Below are positions 7,167 to 14,732 of a stretch of DNA of 31,489 bases, piece after piece. The stretch is from positions 1-31,489 of the forward strand of contig CAMPIF010000004.1 of the NCBI GenBank assembly GCA_946886245.1, read 5' to 3'. The position numbers and the translations under genes are program-made. The notes under the pieces are model-generated. The model had not been told where the DNA came from. It searched no databases and saw only the letters and a list, made by a program, of their open reading frames with translations. This DNA is from Ectopseudomonas composti. GTDB lineage: Bacteria; Pseudomonadota; Gammaproteobacteria; Pseudomonadales; Pseudomonadaceae. Every line of letters starts with the position of its first letter. Position 1 is the stretch's first letter.

Positions 7167-8144
7167 ATGGCCAAGACCCTGATACTCAACCAGGCCGATC
7201 TGCGCGAGTGCGTTGGCCTCGACGCCGACAGCCTCGCGGTGGTGGAAAACGCCTTCCGCCTGCTCGCCACGGCCGCCGTGGCGATGCCGCCGATCCTGCG
7301 CCTGGACGTGCCCGAGCATAACGGCGAGGTGGACGTGAAGACCGCCTACCTGCCCGGCGTGGCGCACTTCGCGATCAAGGTCAGCCCCGGTTTCTTCGAC
7401 AACCCCAGGCTCGGCCTGCCCAGCCTCAATGGTCTGATGATGCTGTTCTCGGCACGGACCGGCCTGGCCGATGCGCTGCTGCTGGATAACGGCTACCTCA
7501 CCGCCGTGCGCACCGCTGCCGCTGGCGCCATCGCGGCCAAATGGCTGGCCCGCGAAGACGCCAAGGTGGTCGCCATCCTCGGTGCTGGTGAGCAGGCGCG
7601 CTTGCAGCTGCAGGCCCTGCGCCTGGTGCGAGAGGTGCGCGAGGTGCGTATCTGGGCCCGTGATCCCGCCAAGGCTCAGGCCATGGCTGCCGAGCTGGAG
7701 GACGCCCGCGCGCTGGACAGCCTCGACGCGGCGCTGGAGGGCGCCGATATCGCCATCACCACCACACCGAGTCGCGAGCCGCTGCTCCAGCCGCAGCACC
7801 TGCGCCCCGGCCTGCACATCACCGCCATGGGCTCGGATGCCGAGCACAAGAACGAGATCGCCCCGGCCGCGCTGGCGCGGGTCGATGCCTATGTCGCCGA
7901 CCGCCTGAGCCAGACCCGCGTGCTCGGTGAGCTCAATCACGCCGTCGCCGCCGGCCTGGTGGCCGCCGATGCCGATTTCGCCGAACTCGGCCAGGTCATC
8001 GCCGGCCAGCGTCAGGGGCGCACCGCGCCCGAGCAGATCACCCTGTGCGACCTCACCGGCACCGGGGCACAAGATACCGCCATCGCCAGCCTCGCCTACC
8101 AGCGCGCCGTTGCGGCCGGCAAAGGCCTCAGTTTCGATTCATGA
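7167..8144 (+). CDS. eutC: Ectoine utilization protein EutC (ornithine cyclodeaminase/mu-crystallin family)
   Basis: A 325-residue NAD(P)-dependent enzyme of the ornithine cyclodeaminase/mu-crystallin family. The N-terminal substrate domain includes VDVKTAYLPG and FAIKVSPGF. The Rossmann motif AILGAGEQARLQLQAL is near residue 135, and GLHITAMGSDAEHKNEI near 215 contains the family's G-S/D-x-x-x-K type loop. With EutB it is placed in the hydroxyectoine branch, presumably as an oxidoreductase or deaminase on the 3-hydroxy-diaminobutyrate intermediate; the exact reaction is not evident. GAGGA precedes the ATG, and only nine bases separate it from eutB. Confidence 0.87.
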   Translation: MAKTLILNQADLRECVGLDADSLAVVENAFRLLATAAVAMPPILRLDVPEHNGEVDVKTAYLPGVAHFAIKVSPGFFDNPRLGLPSLNGLMMLFSARTGLADALLLDNGYLTAVRTAAAGAIAAKWLAREDAKVVAILGAGEQARLQLQALRLVREVREVRIWARDPAKAQAMAAELEDARALDSLDAALEGADIAITTTPSREPLLQPQHLRPGLHITAMGSDAEHKNEIAPAALARVDAYVADRLSQTRVLGELNHAVAAGLVAADADFAELGQVIAGQRQGRTAPEQITLCDLTGTGAQDTAIASLAYQRAVAAGKGLSFDS

Positions 8145-8146
8145 AC

Positions 8147-8217
8147 CTGTGGGAGGGGCCGGGCGGCGCTCCGCTTTAGCCGCGATAAACCAATCGCGAC
8201 CAAAGCCTCTCCCACAG
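8147..8217. repeat. 71-base inverted repeat between eutC and doeA (CTGTGGGAGGGG family)
   Basis: The ends CTGTGGGAGGG and CCTCTCCCACAG pair, and internal TAGCCGCGAT and ATCGCGA also pair, forming one long hairpin three bases after the eutC stop. It would be transcribed within the eut-doe mRNA and may affect processing or stability. Relatives are at 1136-1202 and 16136-16171. Confidence 0.75.
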
Positions 8218-8241
8218 TCCAAAAACCACGGGGATTCATCC

Positions 8242-9432
8242 ATGTCCGAAATCGTCGTCAACCTCCCCTTCAGCCGGGAGGAATATGCTCAGCGCCTCGC
8301 CAAGGTCCGCACGGCCATGCAGGCCAAGGGCATCGAGCTGCTGATCGTCACCGATCCGTCCAACATGGCCTGGCTCACCGGGTATGACGGCTGGTCGTTC
8401 TACGTGCACCAGTGCGTGCTGCTGGCGCTCGATGGCGAGCCGGTCTGGTATGGCCGTGGTCAGGATGCCAACGGCGCCAAGCGTACGGTGTTCATGCAGC
8501 AGAGCAATATCGTCGGCTACCCCGATCACTACGTGCAGTCCACCGAGCGCCACCCGATGGACTACCTGTCCAAGGAGGTCATCGCCGCGCGTGGCTGGGA
8601 CAAGCTCGCCATCGGCGTCGAGCTGGACAACTACTACTTCAGCGCCGCCGCCTACGGCTCGCTGCAGCGCAACCTGCCCAATGCACGCTTCGTCGACGCC
8701 ACCGCGCTGGTCAACTGGCAGCGGGCGATCAAGTCGCCCACCGAGGTCGGCTACATGCGCATCGCGGCGAAGATCGTCGAGCAGATGCACGCGGCGATCT
8801 TCGACAAGATCGAGCCGGGCCTGCGCAAGAACGAGCTGGTGGCCGAGATCTACCGCACCGGCATCCTCGGCGCCGACGGCCATGGCGGCGACTACCCGGC
8901 CATCGTGCCGCTGCTGCCCACCGGCGCCGACGCCAGCGCGCCACACCTGACCTGGGACGACTCGCCGATGCTCAGTGGCGCCGGCACCTTCTTCGAGATC
9001 GCCGGCTGCTACAAGCGCTACCACTGCCCGTTGTCGCGCACTATTTACCTGGGCAAGCCGCCGCAGCATTTCCTCGAAGGCGAGAAGGCCGTGGTCGAAG
9101 GCATCGCCGCCGGCCTGGAAGCGGCCAAGCCGGGCAACACCACCGGCGATATCGCCCGCGCCTTCTTCAAGGTGCTGGAGAAATTTGGCATCCACAAGGA
9201 CAGCCGCTGCGGCTACCCCATCGGTATCAGTTATCCGCCGGACTGGGGCGAGCGCACCATGAGCCTGCGCCCGAGCGACGAGAGCGTGCTGCAGCCGGGC
9301 ATGACCTTCCACTTCATGCCCGGCCTGTGGCTGGACGACTGGGGCCTGGAAATCACCGAGTCGATCCTGATCACCGACCACGGCGTGGAAACCCTCTGCG
9401 ACGTGCCGCGCAAGCTGTTCGTGAAGGATTGA
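8242..9432 (+). CDS. doeA: Ectoine hydrolase DoeA (M24 peptidase/creatinase fold)
   Basis: A 396-residue protein with a creatinase-type N-terminal domain (LLIVTDPSNMAWLTGYDGWSF) and a C-terminal pita-bread domain. DoeA opens the ectoine ring to N-acetyl-2,4-diaminobutyrate and probably also acts on hydroxyectoine. In the segment FFEIAGCYKRYHCPLSRT, the two aspartates that bind metal in M24 aminopeptidases (D-x-G...D-x-x-R-T) are replaced by Glu and Pro. This fits a metal-free, creatinase-like ring hydrolase rather than a peptidase. HGGDYPA and HFMPGLWLDDWGLEITE line the active site. The ATG follows GGGGA by seven bases. It lies after a hairpin repeat and precedes its partner gene doeB. Confidence 0.9.
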   Translation: MSEIVVNLPFSREEYAQRLAKVRTAMQAKGIELLIVTDPSNMAWLTGYDGWSFYVHQCVLLALDGEPVWYGRGQDANGAKRTVFMQQSNIVGYPDHYVQSTERHPMDYLSKEVIAARGWDKLAIGVELDNYYFSAAAYGSLQRNLPNARFVDATALVNWQRAIKSPTEVGYMRIAAKIVEQMHAAIFDKIEPGLRKNELVAEIYRTGILGADGHGGDYPAIVPLLPTGADASAPHLTWDDSPMLSGAGTFFEIAGCYKRYHCPLSRTIYLGKPPQHFLEGEKAVVEGIAAGLEAAKPGNTTGDIARAFFKVLEKFGIHKDSRCGYPIGISYPPDWGERTMSLRPSDESVLQPGMTFHFMPGLWLDDWGLEITESILITDHGVETLCDVPRKLFVKD

Positions 9433-9438
9433 TCTGAT

Positions 9439-9519
9439 CGTAGGGTGGAAAACCGCGAAGCGTTTTCCACCGATCCTGGACCTCAACGGTGGACAAGCCT
9501 TCGGCATGTCCACCCTACG
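9439..9519. repeat. 81-base inverted repeat between doeA and doeB (CGTAGGGTGGA family)
   Basis: The outer ends CGTAGGGTGGA and TCCACCCTACG match perfectly, and internal GTGGAAAACGC-like arms can also pair (GGAAAACCGCGAAGCGTTTTCC near 9447-9468). It fills almost the whole gap after doeA. It is a different family from the repeat before doeA. A small related piece (GAGGGTGG...CCACCCTAC) lies near 29028-29056. Confidence 0.75.
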
Positions 9520-9532
9520 TGGAATGTCGTCA

Positions 9533-10534
9533 ATGACCTCTTTACGCGACAACCCCATCAGCCCCACGGTCGATTTCGACCGTGACGGCGTGCAACACGG
9601 ATTTCTCAAGCTGCCCCATTCCCGCGACGATTCGGCCTGGGGTGCGGTGATGATTCCGGTCACCCTGGTGAAGAATGGCAGCGGCCCCACCGCGCTGCTT
9701 ACCGGCGGCAACCATGGCGACGAGTACGAAGGCCCGCTGGCCCTGAGCAAGCTGGCCCAGCGCCTGCGCGCCGAGGACGTCAGCGGCCGGGTGATCATCG
9801 TGCCGTTCATGAATACCCCGGCCGTGCAGGCTGGCAGCCGCACTTCGCCGATCGACAAGGGCAACCTCAACCGTAGCTTCCCCGGCAAGCCGGATGGCAC
9901 GGTGACGCAGAAGATCGCTGACTACTTCCAGCGCACGCTGCTGCCGCTGGCCGATGTGGTGCTGGACATCCACTCCGGCGGCAAGACCCTGGATTTTCTG
10001 CCCTTCGCCGCCTGCCACGTGCTGCCGGACAAGGCCCAGGATGCCGCCTGCGCCGCCGGCATGCGCGCCTTCGCTGCGCCCTACTGCATGCGCATGCTGG
10101 AGCTGGACGCGGTGGGCATGTACGACACCGCCGCCGAGGAGCAGGGCAAGGTGTTCGTCACCACCGAACTCGGTGGTGGCGGCAGCAGCACGGCGAAAAG
10201 CCTGGCCATCGCCGAGCGCGGTGTGCGCAACCTGCTGATCCACTTCGGTCTGCTGCAGGGTGAGATCGAGGCGAGTGAATCGGTGATGCTCGACATGCCG
10301 GATGGCGACTGCTTCGTCGCCAGTGAGGATGACGGCCTGCTGGAGATGTGTCGCGACCTCGGCGATACGGTGCAGAAAGGCGAGGTGATCGCGCGGGTGC
10401 ACAGCGTGCGCCGCACCGGTGCGGCGGCTACCGAGTACCGCGCCAAACGCAGCGGCCTGCTCGCTGCCCGGCACTTTCCGGGGCTGGTGAAAGGTGGTGA
10501 TACCCTGGCCGTCATCGCCGAGGTGGTGAGTTGA
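9533..10534 (+). CDS. doeB: N-alpha-acetyl-L-2,4-diaminobutyrate deacetylase DoeB
   Basis: A 333-residue zinc hydrolase of the succinylglutamate desuccinylase/aspartoacylase (AstE) family. The zinc site is visible as His61 and Glu64 in GGNHGDEYEG and His147 in LDIHSGG; NLNRSFPG (111-118) supplies a substrate-binding arginine. DoeB removes the acetyl group from the product of DoeA, giving diaminobutyrate and acetate, and in characterised systems the two enzymes form a complex. The ATG at 9533 was chosen because the ATG at 9524 has no ribosome site and one at 9506 lies inside the preceding repeat. The initiation site remains uncertain because no strong Shine-Dalgarno is seen. Confidence 0.88.
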   Translation: MTSLRDNPISPTVDFDRDGVQHGFLKLPHSRDDSAWGAVMIPVTLVKNGSGPTALLTGGNHGDEYEGPLALSKLAQRLRAEDVSGRVIIVPFMNTPAVQAGSRTSPIDKGNLNRSFPGKPDGTVTQKIADYFQRTLLPLADVVLDIHSGGKTLDFLPFAACHVLPDKAQDAACAAGMRAFAAPYCMRMLELDAVGMYDTAAEEQGKVFVTTELGGGGSSTAKSLAIAERGVRNLLIHFGLLQGEIEASESVMLDMPDGDCFVASEDDGLLEMCRDLGDTVQKGEVIARVHSVRRTGAAATEYRAKRSGLLAARHFPGLVKGGDTLAVIAEVVS

Positions 10535-10659
10535 GAAACCCGACCTGCAGCCGCTGTGAAAGCACCTGGCCATGCTCATGAACGCCGGTAAGGCAGACGC
10601 TTCGCGAGCACGCTCGCTCCTACAGGCCTCGCATCGTTCCCAAGATAGGCGTACTGCCG

Positions 10660-11136
10660 ATGCACAAGCTCGACCGCTATGACCTGAAGATCCTGCGCAT
10701 CCTTGCCGAGGACGGGCGGATCACCAAGTCGGCCCTGGCCGAGGCGATCAACCTGTCGGTGACGCCGGCCTGGGAGCGGGTGCGCAAGCTGGAAAGCGCC
10801 GGGCTGATCAAGGGCTACCGCGCGCAGATCGACTGGGCAACGCTGTTTCGCAGCCAGCAGGTGCTGGTGGAAATCACCCTGGCTCGCCACACCGCGCAGG
10901 ACATGCGCCGCTTCGAGCAGCGCCTGAGCGAGGCGCCGGAGGTGGGTTTCTGCTACGCCACCGGCGGCGGTGTCGACTACATCGCCATGATCCGCGCCCG
11001 CGACATCGACCACTACCAGCGCTTCATCGACCAGTTGCTGCTGGAAGACCTCGGTATCGAGCGCTACTTCACCTATATCGTGACCAAGACCATCAAGGCA
11101 GACACGTCGGGCGCGCCCACAGAACTGGACGACTGA
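10660..11136 (+). CDS. doeX: Lrp/AsnC-family regulator DoeX
   Basis: A 158-residue protein with an N-terminal helix-turn-helix (KLDRYDLKILRILAEDGRI...VTPAWERVRKLESAGLI, about residues 3-55) and a C-terminal RAM ligand-binding domain (about 70-145). AsnC-type regulators accompany doeA and doeB in Halomonas elongata as DoeX and bind DNA near the ectoine genes. Here it follows doeB by 125 bases on the same strand, which supports the name. It could tune the locus together with EnuR by sensing an amino acid intermediate. Its operator is not apparent in the window. Confidence 0.85.
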   Translation: MHKLDRYDLKILRILAEDGRITKSALAEAINLSVTPAWERVRKLESAGLIKGYRAQIDWATLFRSQQVLVEITLARHTAQDMRRFEQRLSEAPEVGFCYATGGGVDYIAMIRARDIDHYQRFIDQLLLEDLGIERYFTYIVTKTIKADTSGAPTELDD

Positions 11137-11595
11137 CGTACGCCACCATGAGATGTCGGGGGTTAGCCGCCTGCCGAGGTGACCGAGCGTTTCACTCCAT
11201 TGGCTGCGGCGTAACCCACCATCGGAGCACCATGTTTCCTCGCCTGGTGGGTTACGCGCCGCGCCGCGATAGTGGGCATCTTCGATTCACGTTCAGCGTC
11301 GCTAACCCACCCTGCAGGCAGTGGCTCGACCGAGGGCAGCTTAACCGCCGCCAGGCCATCGCCCTGACCTTAACGGCCTGTGGGGCGGCTCAGCCGGGGG
11401 GCGCAGTTGGGCGCGAATGGTCGGCAATACGCAGGCATCAGCGGTAAACCGTTCGTCGACTCTTCTCGTTTGGAAATGAACCAAAGACTTTTCCAGGCAG
11501 TCCCTCTCCGGGACGGGCAGGCGGCTCGTTTCCGATTGCAATGCCTTGATCAGGAAGGGCTTCCGCGCAAAGGCCAATCACCAGGGTCACTGGGT
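11137..11595. other. 459-base gap between doeX and the NlpC/P60 gene
   Basis: The left part holds a palindromic repeat (separate entry, 11209-11313). The right part, from about 11440, is lower in GC and contains several short hairpin-capable stretches and a CCAGGGTCACTGG stem at 11581-11593 just before the chosen start codon. No protein-coding frame, tRNA or recognised riboswitch was found. It may be a long 5' leader of the downstream gene. Confidence 0.45.
11209..11313. repeat. GGTGGGTTA/TAACCCACC dispersed palindromic repeat, copy 1
   Basis: GTAACCCACCAT at 11211, then CGCCTGGTGGGTTACGCG at 11242, then GCTAACCCACCCTGC at 11301 lie in alternating orientation. The same order and spacing recur at 27321-27427, making this a dispersed multi-hairpin repeat rather than a chance palindrome. 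Confidence 0.7.
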
Positions 11596-12102
11596 TTGAA
11601 TAAATTTTTAATGTCATTTTGCCTGGGAGGTGCTCTTTTACTGGGAATCTGTACCCAAGCCTCCGCCACGTTTCGTATCCACACCATTCCTGCCACCGCG
11701 CCAGCGGTCGCGCCCAAACCGGCCGGCGAAGTGATCGACCGCGCCCTCGGCGCACTGGGCACGCCCTACCGCTGGGGCGGTACCAGCCTGCGCCATGGCT
11801 TCGATTGCAGCGGCCTGGTGCAATACGCCTTCAAGACCCAGGACGACCTCGACCTGCCGCGCACCTCCCGCGCGCTGTCGCGCCTGGATGCGCCCTCGGT
11901 GAAGCGCAGCGACCTGCAGCCGGGCGACCTGCTGTTCTTCCGCATTCGCAGCCGCGCGGTGGATCACGTGGCCATCTACATCGGCGAGGGTCGCTTCGTC
12001 CACGCGCCGCGTCGCGGCACCAAGGTGCGCATCGACTTCCTCGACAATTCGTACTGGCAGCGGCATTTCCAGTTGGCCAAGCGGGTAGTGCCGCAGGCTT
12101 GA
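11596..12102 (+). CDS. Exported NlpC/P60 family peptidase
   Basis: A 168-residue cell-wall hydrolase. The catalytic residues are Cys71 in FDCSGLV, His124 in VDHVAIYIG and His136 in FVHAP, the usual NlpC/P60 triad for cutting D-Glu to diaminopimelate links in peptidoglycan peptides. The proposed TTG start at 11596 gives a signal peptide MNKFLMSF...TQASA with cleavage near residue 24, and AGGG lies eight bases upstream. An ATG at 11611 would remove the lysine from the signal peptide and has no ribosome site. Upstream in-frame ATGs would add a tail unlike a signal peptide. It has no apparent link to ectoine metabolism, although it lies inside that locus. Confidence 0.82.
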   Translation: MNKFLMSFCLGGALLLGICTQASATFRIHTIPATAPAVAPKPAGEVIDRALGALGTPYRWGGTSLRHGFDCSGLVQYAFKTQDDLDLPRTSRALSRLDAPSVKRSDLQPGDLLFFRIRSRAVDHVAIYIGEGRFVHAPRRGTKVRIDFLDNSYWQRHFQLAKRVVPQA

Positions 12103-12250
12103 GTCTGCGACGGCGCGTTCAAGGTCGGCGTGATTGGCTGCCCTCTCCCTGCAGGGGCTCATCGCGCAAGACCATTTCTCAAGTGCACCGCATTACGCGA
12201 AGGCGCGACCTTTCATCCGAGCGGCGTGGCCGTCTGCGGCAAAACCTATC

Positions 12251-12275
12251 CTGCGGGTCAACAACGCGCTAGAAT
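12251..12275 (+). promoter_or_regulatory. Possible promoter of yhhQ
   Basis: TAGAAT at 12270-12275 in the context GCGCTAGAATGCGCG is a common Pseudomonas -10 form. The -35 is weak (ATCCTG region near 12249-12254). Initiation a few bases downstream would place the preQ1 aptamer within the first 25 to 60 bases of the transcript. Confidence 0.4.
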
Positions 12276-12304
12276 GCGCGCCGCTCGCGGCCATGTCGGC
12301 TGCG

Positions 12305-12340
12305 GCAGTGGGTTCCCTAACCCCACTCCATGAAAAAGGA
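12305..12340 (+). promoter_or_regulatory. preQ1-I riboswitch in the yhhQ leader
   Basis: A six-pair stem AGTGGG (12307-12312) / CCCACT (12322-12327) encloses the loop TTCCCTAAC. The A-rich tail GAAAAAGGA follows at 12332-12340. This is the compact H-type pseudoknot layout of class I preQ1 riboswitches; the UAAC before the 3' stem strand matches the well-known Thermoanaerobacter aptamer, where that C pairs with preQ1. Loop CCC (12315-12317) can pair with tail GG (12338-12339). AAGGA is also the Shine-Dalgarno for the ATG at 12348, so ligand binding would hide the ribosome site and shut off yhhQ, a queuosine-precursor transporter. Confidence 0.85.
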
Positions 12341-12347
12341 CATCGAC

Positions 12348-12998
12348 ATGACCCTGATTCCTGCGTCGGTCAGTCGGCCCGTGCTGGCCGGCCTGATCGC
12401 CTTCCATATCCTCATCATCATCGCCAGCAACTACCTGGTGCAGCTGCCGATCACCCTGTTTGGCTGGCATACCACCTGGGGTGCGTTCAGCTTCCCGTTC
12501 ATCTTCCTGGCCACTGACCTCACCGTGCGCCTGATCGGCAAGCATGCCGCGCGCGTGGTGATCGCCCGGGTGATGCTGCCGGCATTGATCGCCTCCTACG
12601 TGGTGTCTGTGCTGTTCCATCAAGGCGCCTTCGGCGGCCTGGCGACGCTGGGCGAGTTCAACCTGTTCGTCTTCCGTATCGCCGTGGCCAGCTTCCTGGC
12701 CTACGCCTTCGGCCAGTTGCTGGATATCCAGGTGTTCGACCGCCTGCGCAAGATGCGCCAGTGGTGGGTCGCGCCAACCGCTTCGACCATTTTCGGCAAC
12801 CTGCTCGATACCTTCCTGTTCTTCTCGGTGGCCTTCTGGCGCAGTGACGATCCGTTCATGGCCGCCAACTGGGTGGAGATCGCCACGGTGGACTACGTGA
12901 TCAAACTGGCCATCAGCCTGATCCTCTTCGTGCCGCTGTACGGCATGCTGCTCAGCGCCATCGTGCGGGCGTTGCCGCAGCGTACCGCCACAGCCTGA
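12348..12998 (+). CDS. yhhQ: Queuosine precursor transporter YhhQ (VUT family)
   Basis: A 216-residue inner-membrane protein with about six hydrophobic segments. Family features are ILIIIASNYLVQLPI, WGAFSFPFIFLATDLTVRLIGKHAARVVI and WVAPTASTIFGNLLDTFLFFSVAFW. YhhQ imports the 7-deazaguanine precursors preQ0/preQ1 used to make queuosine in tRNA. The start at 12348 is chosen because AAGGA lies seven bases upstream. An in-frame ATG at 12330 falls in the riboswitch tail and has no ribosome site. It is probably a single-gene transcript, ended by the hairpin at 13008-13066. It is unrelated to ectoine. Confidence 0.9.
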   Translation: MTLIPASVSRPVLAGLIAFHILIIIASNYLVQLPITLFGWHTTWGAFSFPFIFLATDLTVRLIGKHAARVVIARVMLPALIASYVVSVLFHQGAFGGLATLGEFNLFVFRIAVASFLAYAFGQLLDIQVFDRLRKMRQWWVAPTASTIFGNLLDTFLFFSVAFWRSDDPFMAANWVEIATVDYVIKLAISLILFVPLYGMLLSAIVRALPQRTATA

Positions 12999-13007
12999 GC
13001 TGAATCC

Positions 13008-13066
13008 GTAGCCCGGATGCAATCCGGGAATGTTCTGTGCCCTGCCCTGGATTTCATCCGGGCTAC
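13008..13066. repeat. GTAGCCCGGAT inverted repeat after yhhQ
   Basis: GTAGCCCGGATGCAATCCGGG at the left and CCTGGATTTCATCCGGGCTAC at the right form an outer palindrome, and each arm is itself a small hairpin. The same repeat family occurs at 6017-6037, 16584-16605 and 26257-26314. It may end yhhQ transcription. Confidence 0.8.
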
Positions 13067-13198
13067 GCCACACGAGAATTCTCCTATTGCCCCGCCACCT
13101 TCAGAAAAAACTGCGGTAGCGCCTACCCGTCTTGGAAAAAACGCCAAGCAGCTCTTCCCTAGCATGTCTCCCATGCCCCACGGCCCGGAGACACCGCC

Positions 13199-14665
13199 AT
13201 GCCCCTCGATCATCCCCTGCTGTTCAAATCGCTGTGCTATGTCGATGGTCACTGGCTGCACAGTGACGACGGCGCCAGCATCGCCGTGCACAACCCCGCC
13301 GACCAGAGCGTGATCGGCCATGTGCCGATGCTCAACCGGCAACAGCTCATCTGCGCCGTGGATGCCGCTCAGCGCGCCTTCGTCGACTGGCGCGAGCAGA
13401 GCCTGGACGCCCGCGCGGCGCTGCTGCGACGCTGGGCCGAGCTGATCCTGCAGCATCAGGAAGACCTGGCGCGCATCCTCAGCCTGGAGCAGGGCAAGCC
13501 GCTGGCCGAAGCACGCGGCGAGATCCGCTACGCCGCCAGCTTCATTCCCTGGTTCGCCGAAGAGGCGCGCCGGCTCTACGGTCAGACCATTCCCAGCCAT
13601 ATCCCCGGTGCTCAGCTCGGCACGGTAAAGGAACCGGTCGGCGTGTGTGCCCTGCTCACGCCGTGGAACTTCCCCAGCGCGATGATCACCCGCAAGGCGG
13701 CTGCCGCCCTGGCCGCTGGCTGCACCGTGGTGGTCAAACCGGCGCACGAGACGCCCTATTCCGCTTTCGCCCTGGCGCAACTGGCCGAGGAAGCGGGCTT
13801 GCCGGCTGGTGTATTCAACGTGGTACTGGGCGAGCCGCAGATGGCCATGGAAACCCTGGTCAAGGATGCGCGGGTGCGCTCGGTGAGCTTCACCGGCTCG
13901 ACCCGCGTCGGCAAGCTGGTGTTGCAGGCTGCCGCCGAAGACGTGAAAAAGGTGGCGCTGGAGCTGGGCGGCAATGCGCCGCTGATCGTCTGCGCCGACG
14001 CTGATCTGGATCACGCTGTGCAGGTGGCGCTGGACGCCAAGTTCCAGACCTCCGGTCAGGACTGCTGTGCGGCCAACCGCATTCTGGTCGAGCGTCCGGT
14101 CTATGAGGCGTTCCTCCAGCGTTTCGCCAAGGCCGTGCGCGGCTTGCGCGTCGGCCCTGGGCATGACGCGCGCAACCAGATCGGCCCGCTGATGCACCAG
14201 GCTGCGCTGGATGTGACTGCCGCACGGGTTGCCGATGCCATCGAACAGGGCGCGCGCCTGCTGGCAGGCGGCGAGCCTCATGCGCTGGGCGGCTGGTTCT
14301 GGCAGCCGACCCTGCTGGCCGACGTTACCGACGGCATGCGCATCTACCGCGAGGAGAACTTCGCCCCCATCGCCGGCGTGCGTGCCTTCGACACCCTGGA
14401 CGAAGCGGTGGCCATGGCCAACGACACCGAATACGGCCTGGCCGCCTACATTTGTTGCAACCGCGTGGATGTCGTCCACCCGCTGATCCGCCGCCTCGAC
14501 CACGCCATGGTCGCGGTCAACGGCACCAAGTTCACCGGCCACCCGATCCCCTTCGGTGGCATGAAAGCCTCCGGCCTCGGCCGCGAGGGTGGCACGCAAG
14601 GCTTCGAGCCCTTCGTCGAAACCAAGTACTTCTGCATTCATCACCAGGGCCAGCGTTACCCCTGA
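13199..14665 (+). CDS. doeC: Aspartate-semialdehyde dehydrogenase DoeC (aldehyde dehydrogenase superfamily)
   Basis: A 488-residue NAD(P)-dependent aldehyde dehydrogenase close in type to succinate-semialdehyde dehydrogenase. Visible motifs are TPWNFPSAM (154-162), FTGSTRVGK (231-239), catalytic Glu255 in LELGG and catalytic Cys289 in SGQDCCAANR. In the ectoine pathway DoeC oxidises aspartate semialdehyde made by DoeD to aspartate. The ATG follows GGAG by eight bases. It lies 67 bases upstream of doeD. Read alone it could be called GabD; its position beside DoeD in an ectoine locus argues for DoeC. Confidence 0.87.
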   Translation: MPLDHPLLFKSLCYVDGHWLHSDDGASIAVHNPADQSVIGHVPMLNRQQLICAVDAAQRAFVDWREQSLDARAALLRRWAELILQHQEDLARILSLEQGKPLAEARGEIRYAASFIPWFAEEARRLYGQTIPSHIPGAQLGTVKEPVGVCALLTPWNFPSAMITRKAAAALAAGCTVVVKPAHETPYSAFALAQLAEEAGLPAGVFNVVLGEPQMAMETLVKDARVRSVSFTGSTRVGKLVLQAAAEDVKKVALELGGNAPLIVCADADLDHAVQVALDAKFQTSGQDCCAANRILVERPVYEAFLQRFAKAVRGLRVGPGHDARNQIGPLMHQAALDVTAARVADAIEQGARLLAGGEPHALGGWFWQPTLLADVTDGMRIYREENFAPIAGVRAFDTLDEAVAMANDTEYGLAAYICCNRVDVVHPLIRRLDHAMVAVNGTKFTGHPIPFGGMKASGLGREGGTQGFEPFVETKYFCIHHQGQRYP

Positions 14666-14732
14666 TGATCCAGAGTGCAGGTGGAAGTGAATTACCTTTA
14701 ACGCTACCTCAGCGAATCAGATGGAGATCGCC

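Noticed and set aside
9506..9532. In-frame ATGs at 9506 and 9524 as doeB starts
   Set aside because: The first lies inside the intergenic repeat and neither has a ribosome site. The residues they add are encoded by repeat or spacer sequence.
11560..11600. GCGCAAAGGCC segment as part of a cyclic-di-GMP riboswitch before the NlpC/P60 gene
   Set aside because: Only a short resemblance to the GCAAAGCC element was present. The partner GGCAAACC and GGTAGC elements and their stems could not be found.
12330..12347. ATG at 12330 as the start of yhhQ
   Set aside because: It lies inside the preQ1 aptamer tail and has no Shine-Dalgarno. The next in-frame ATG has AAGGA at ideal spacing.
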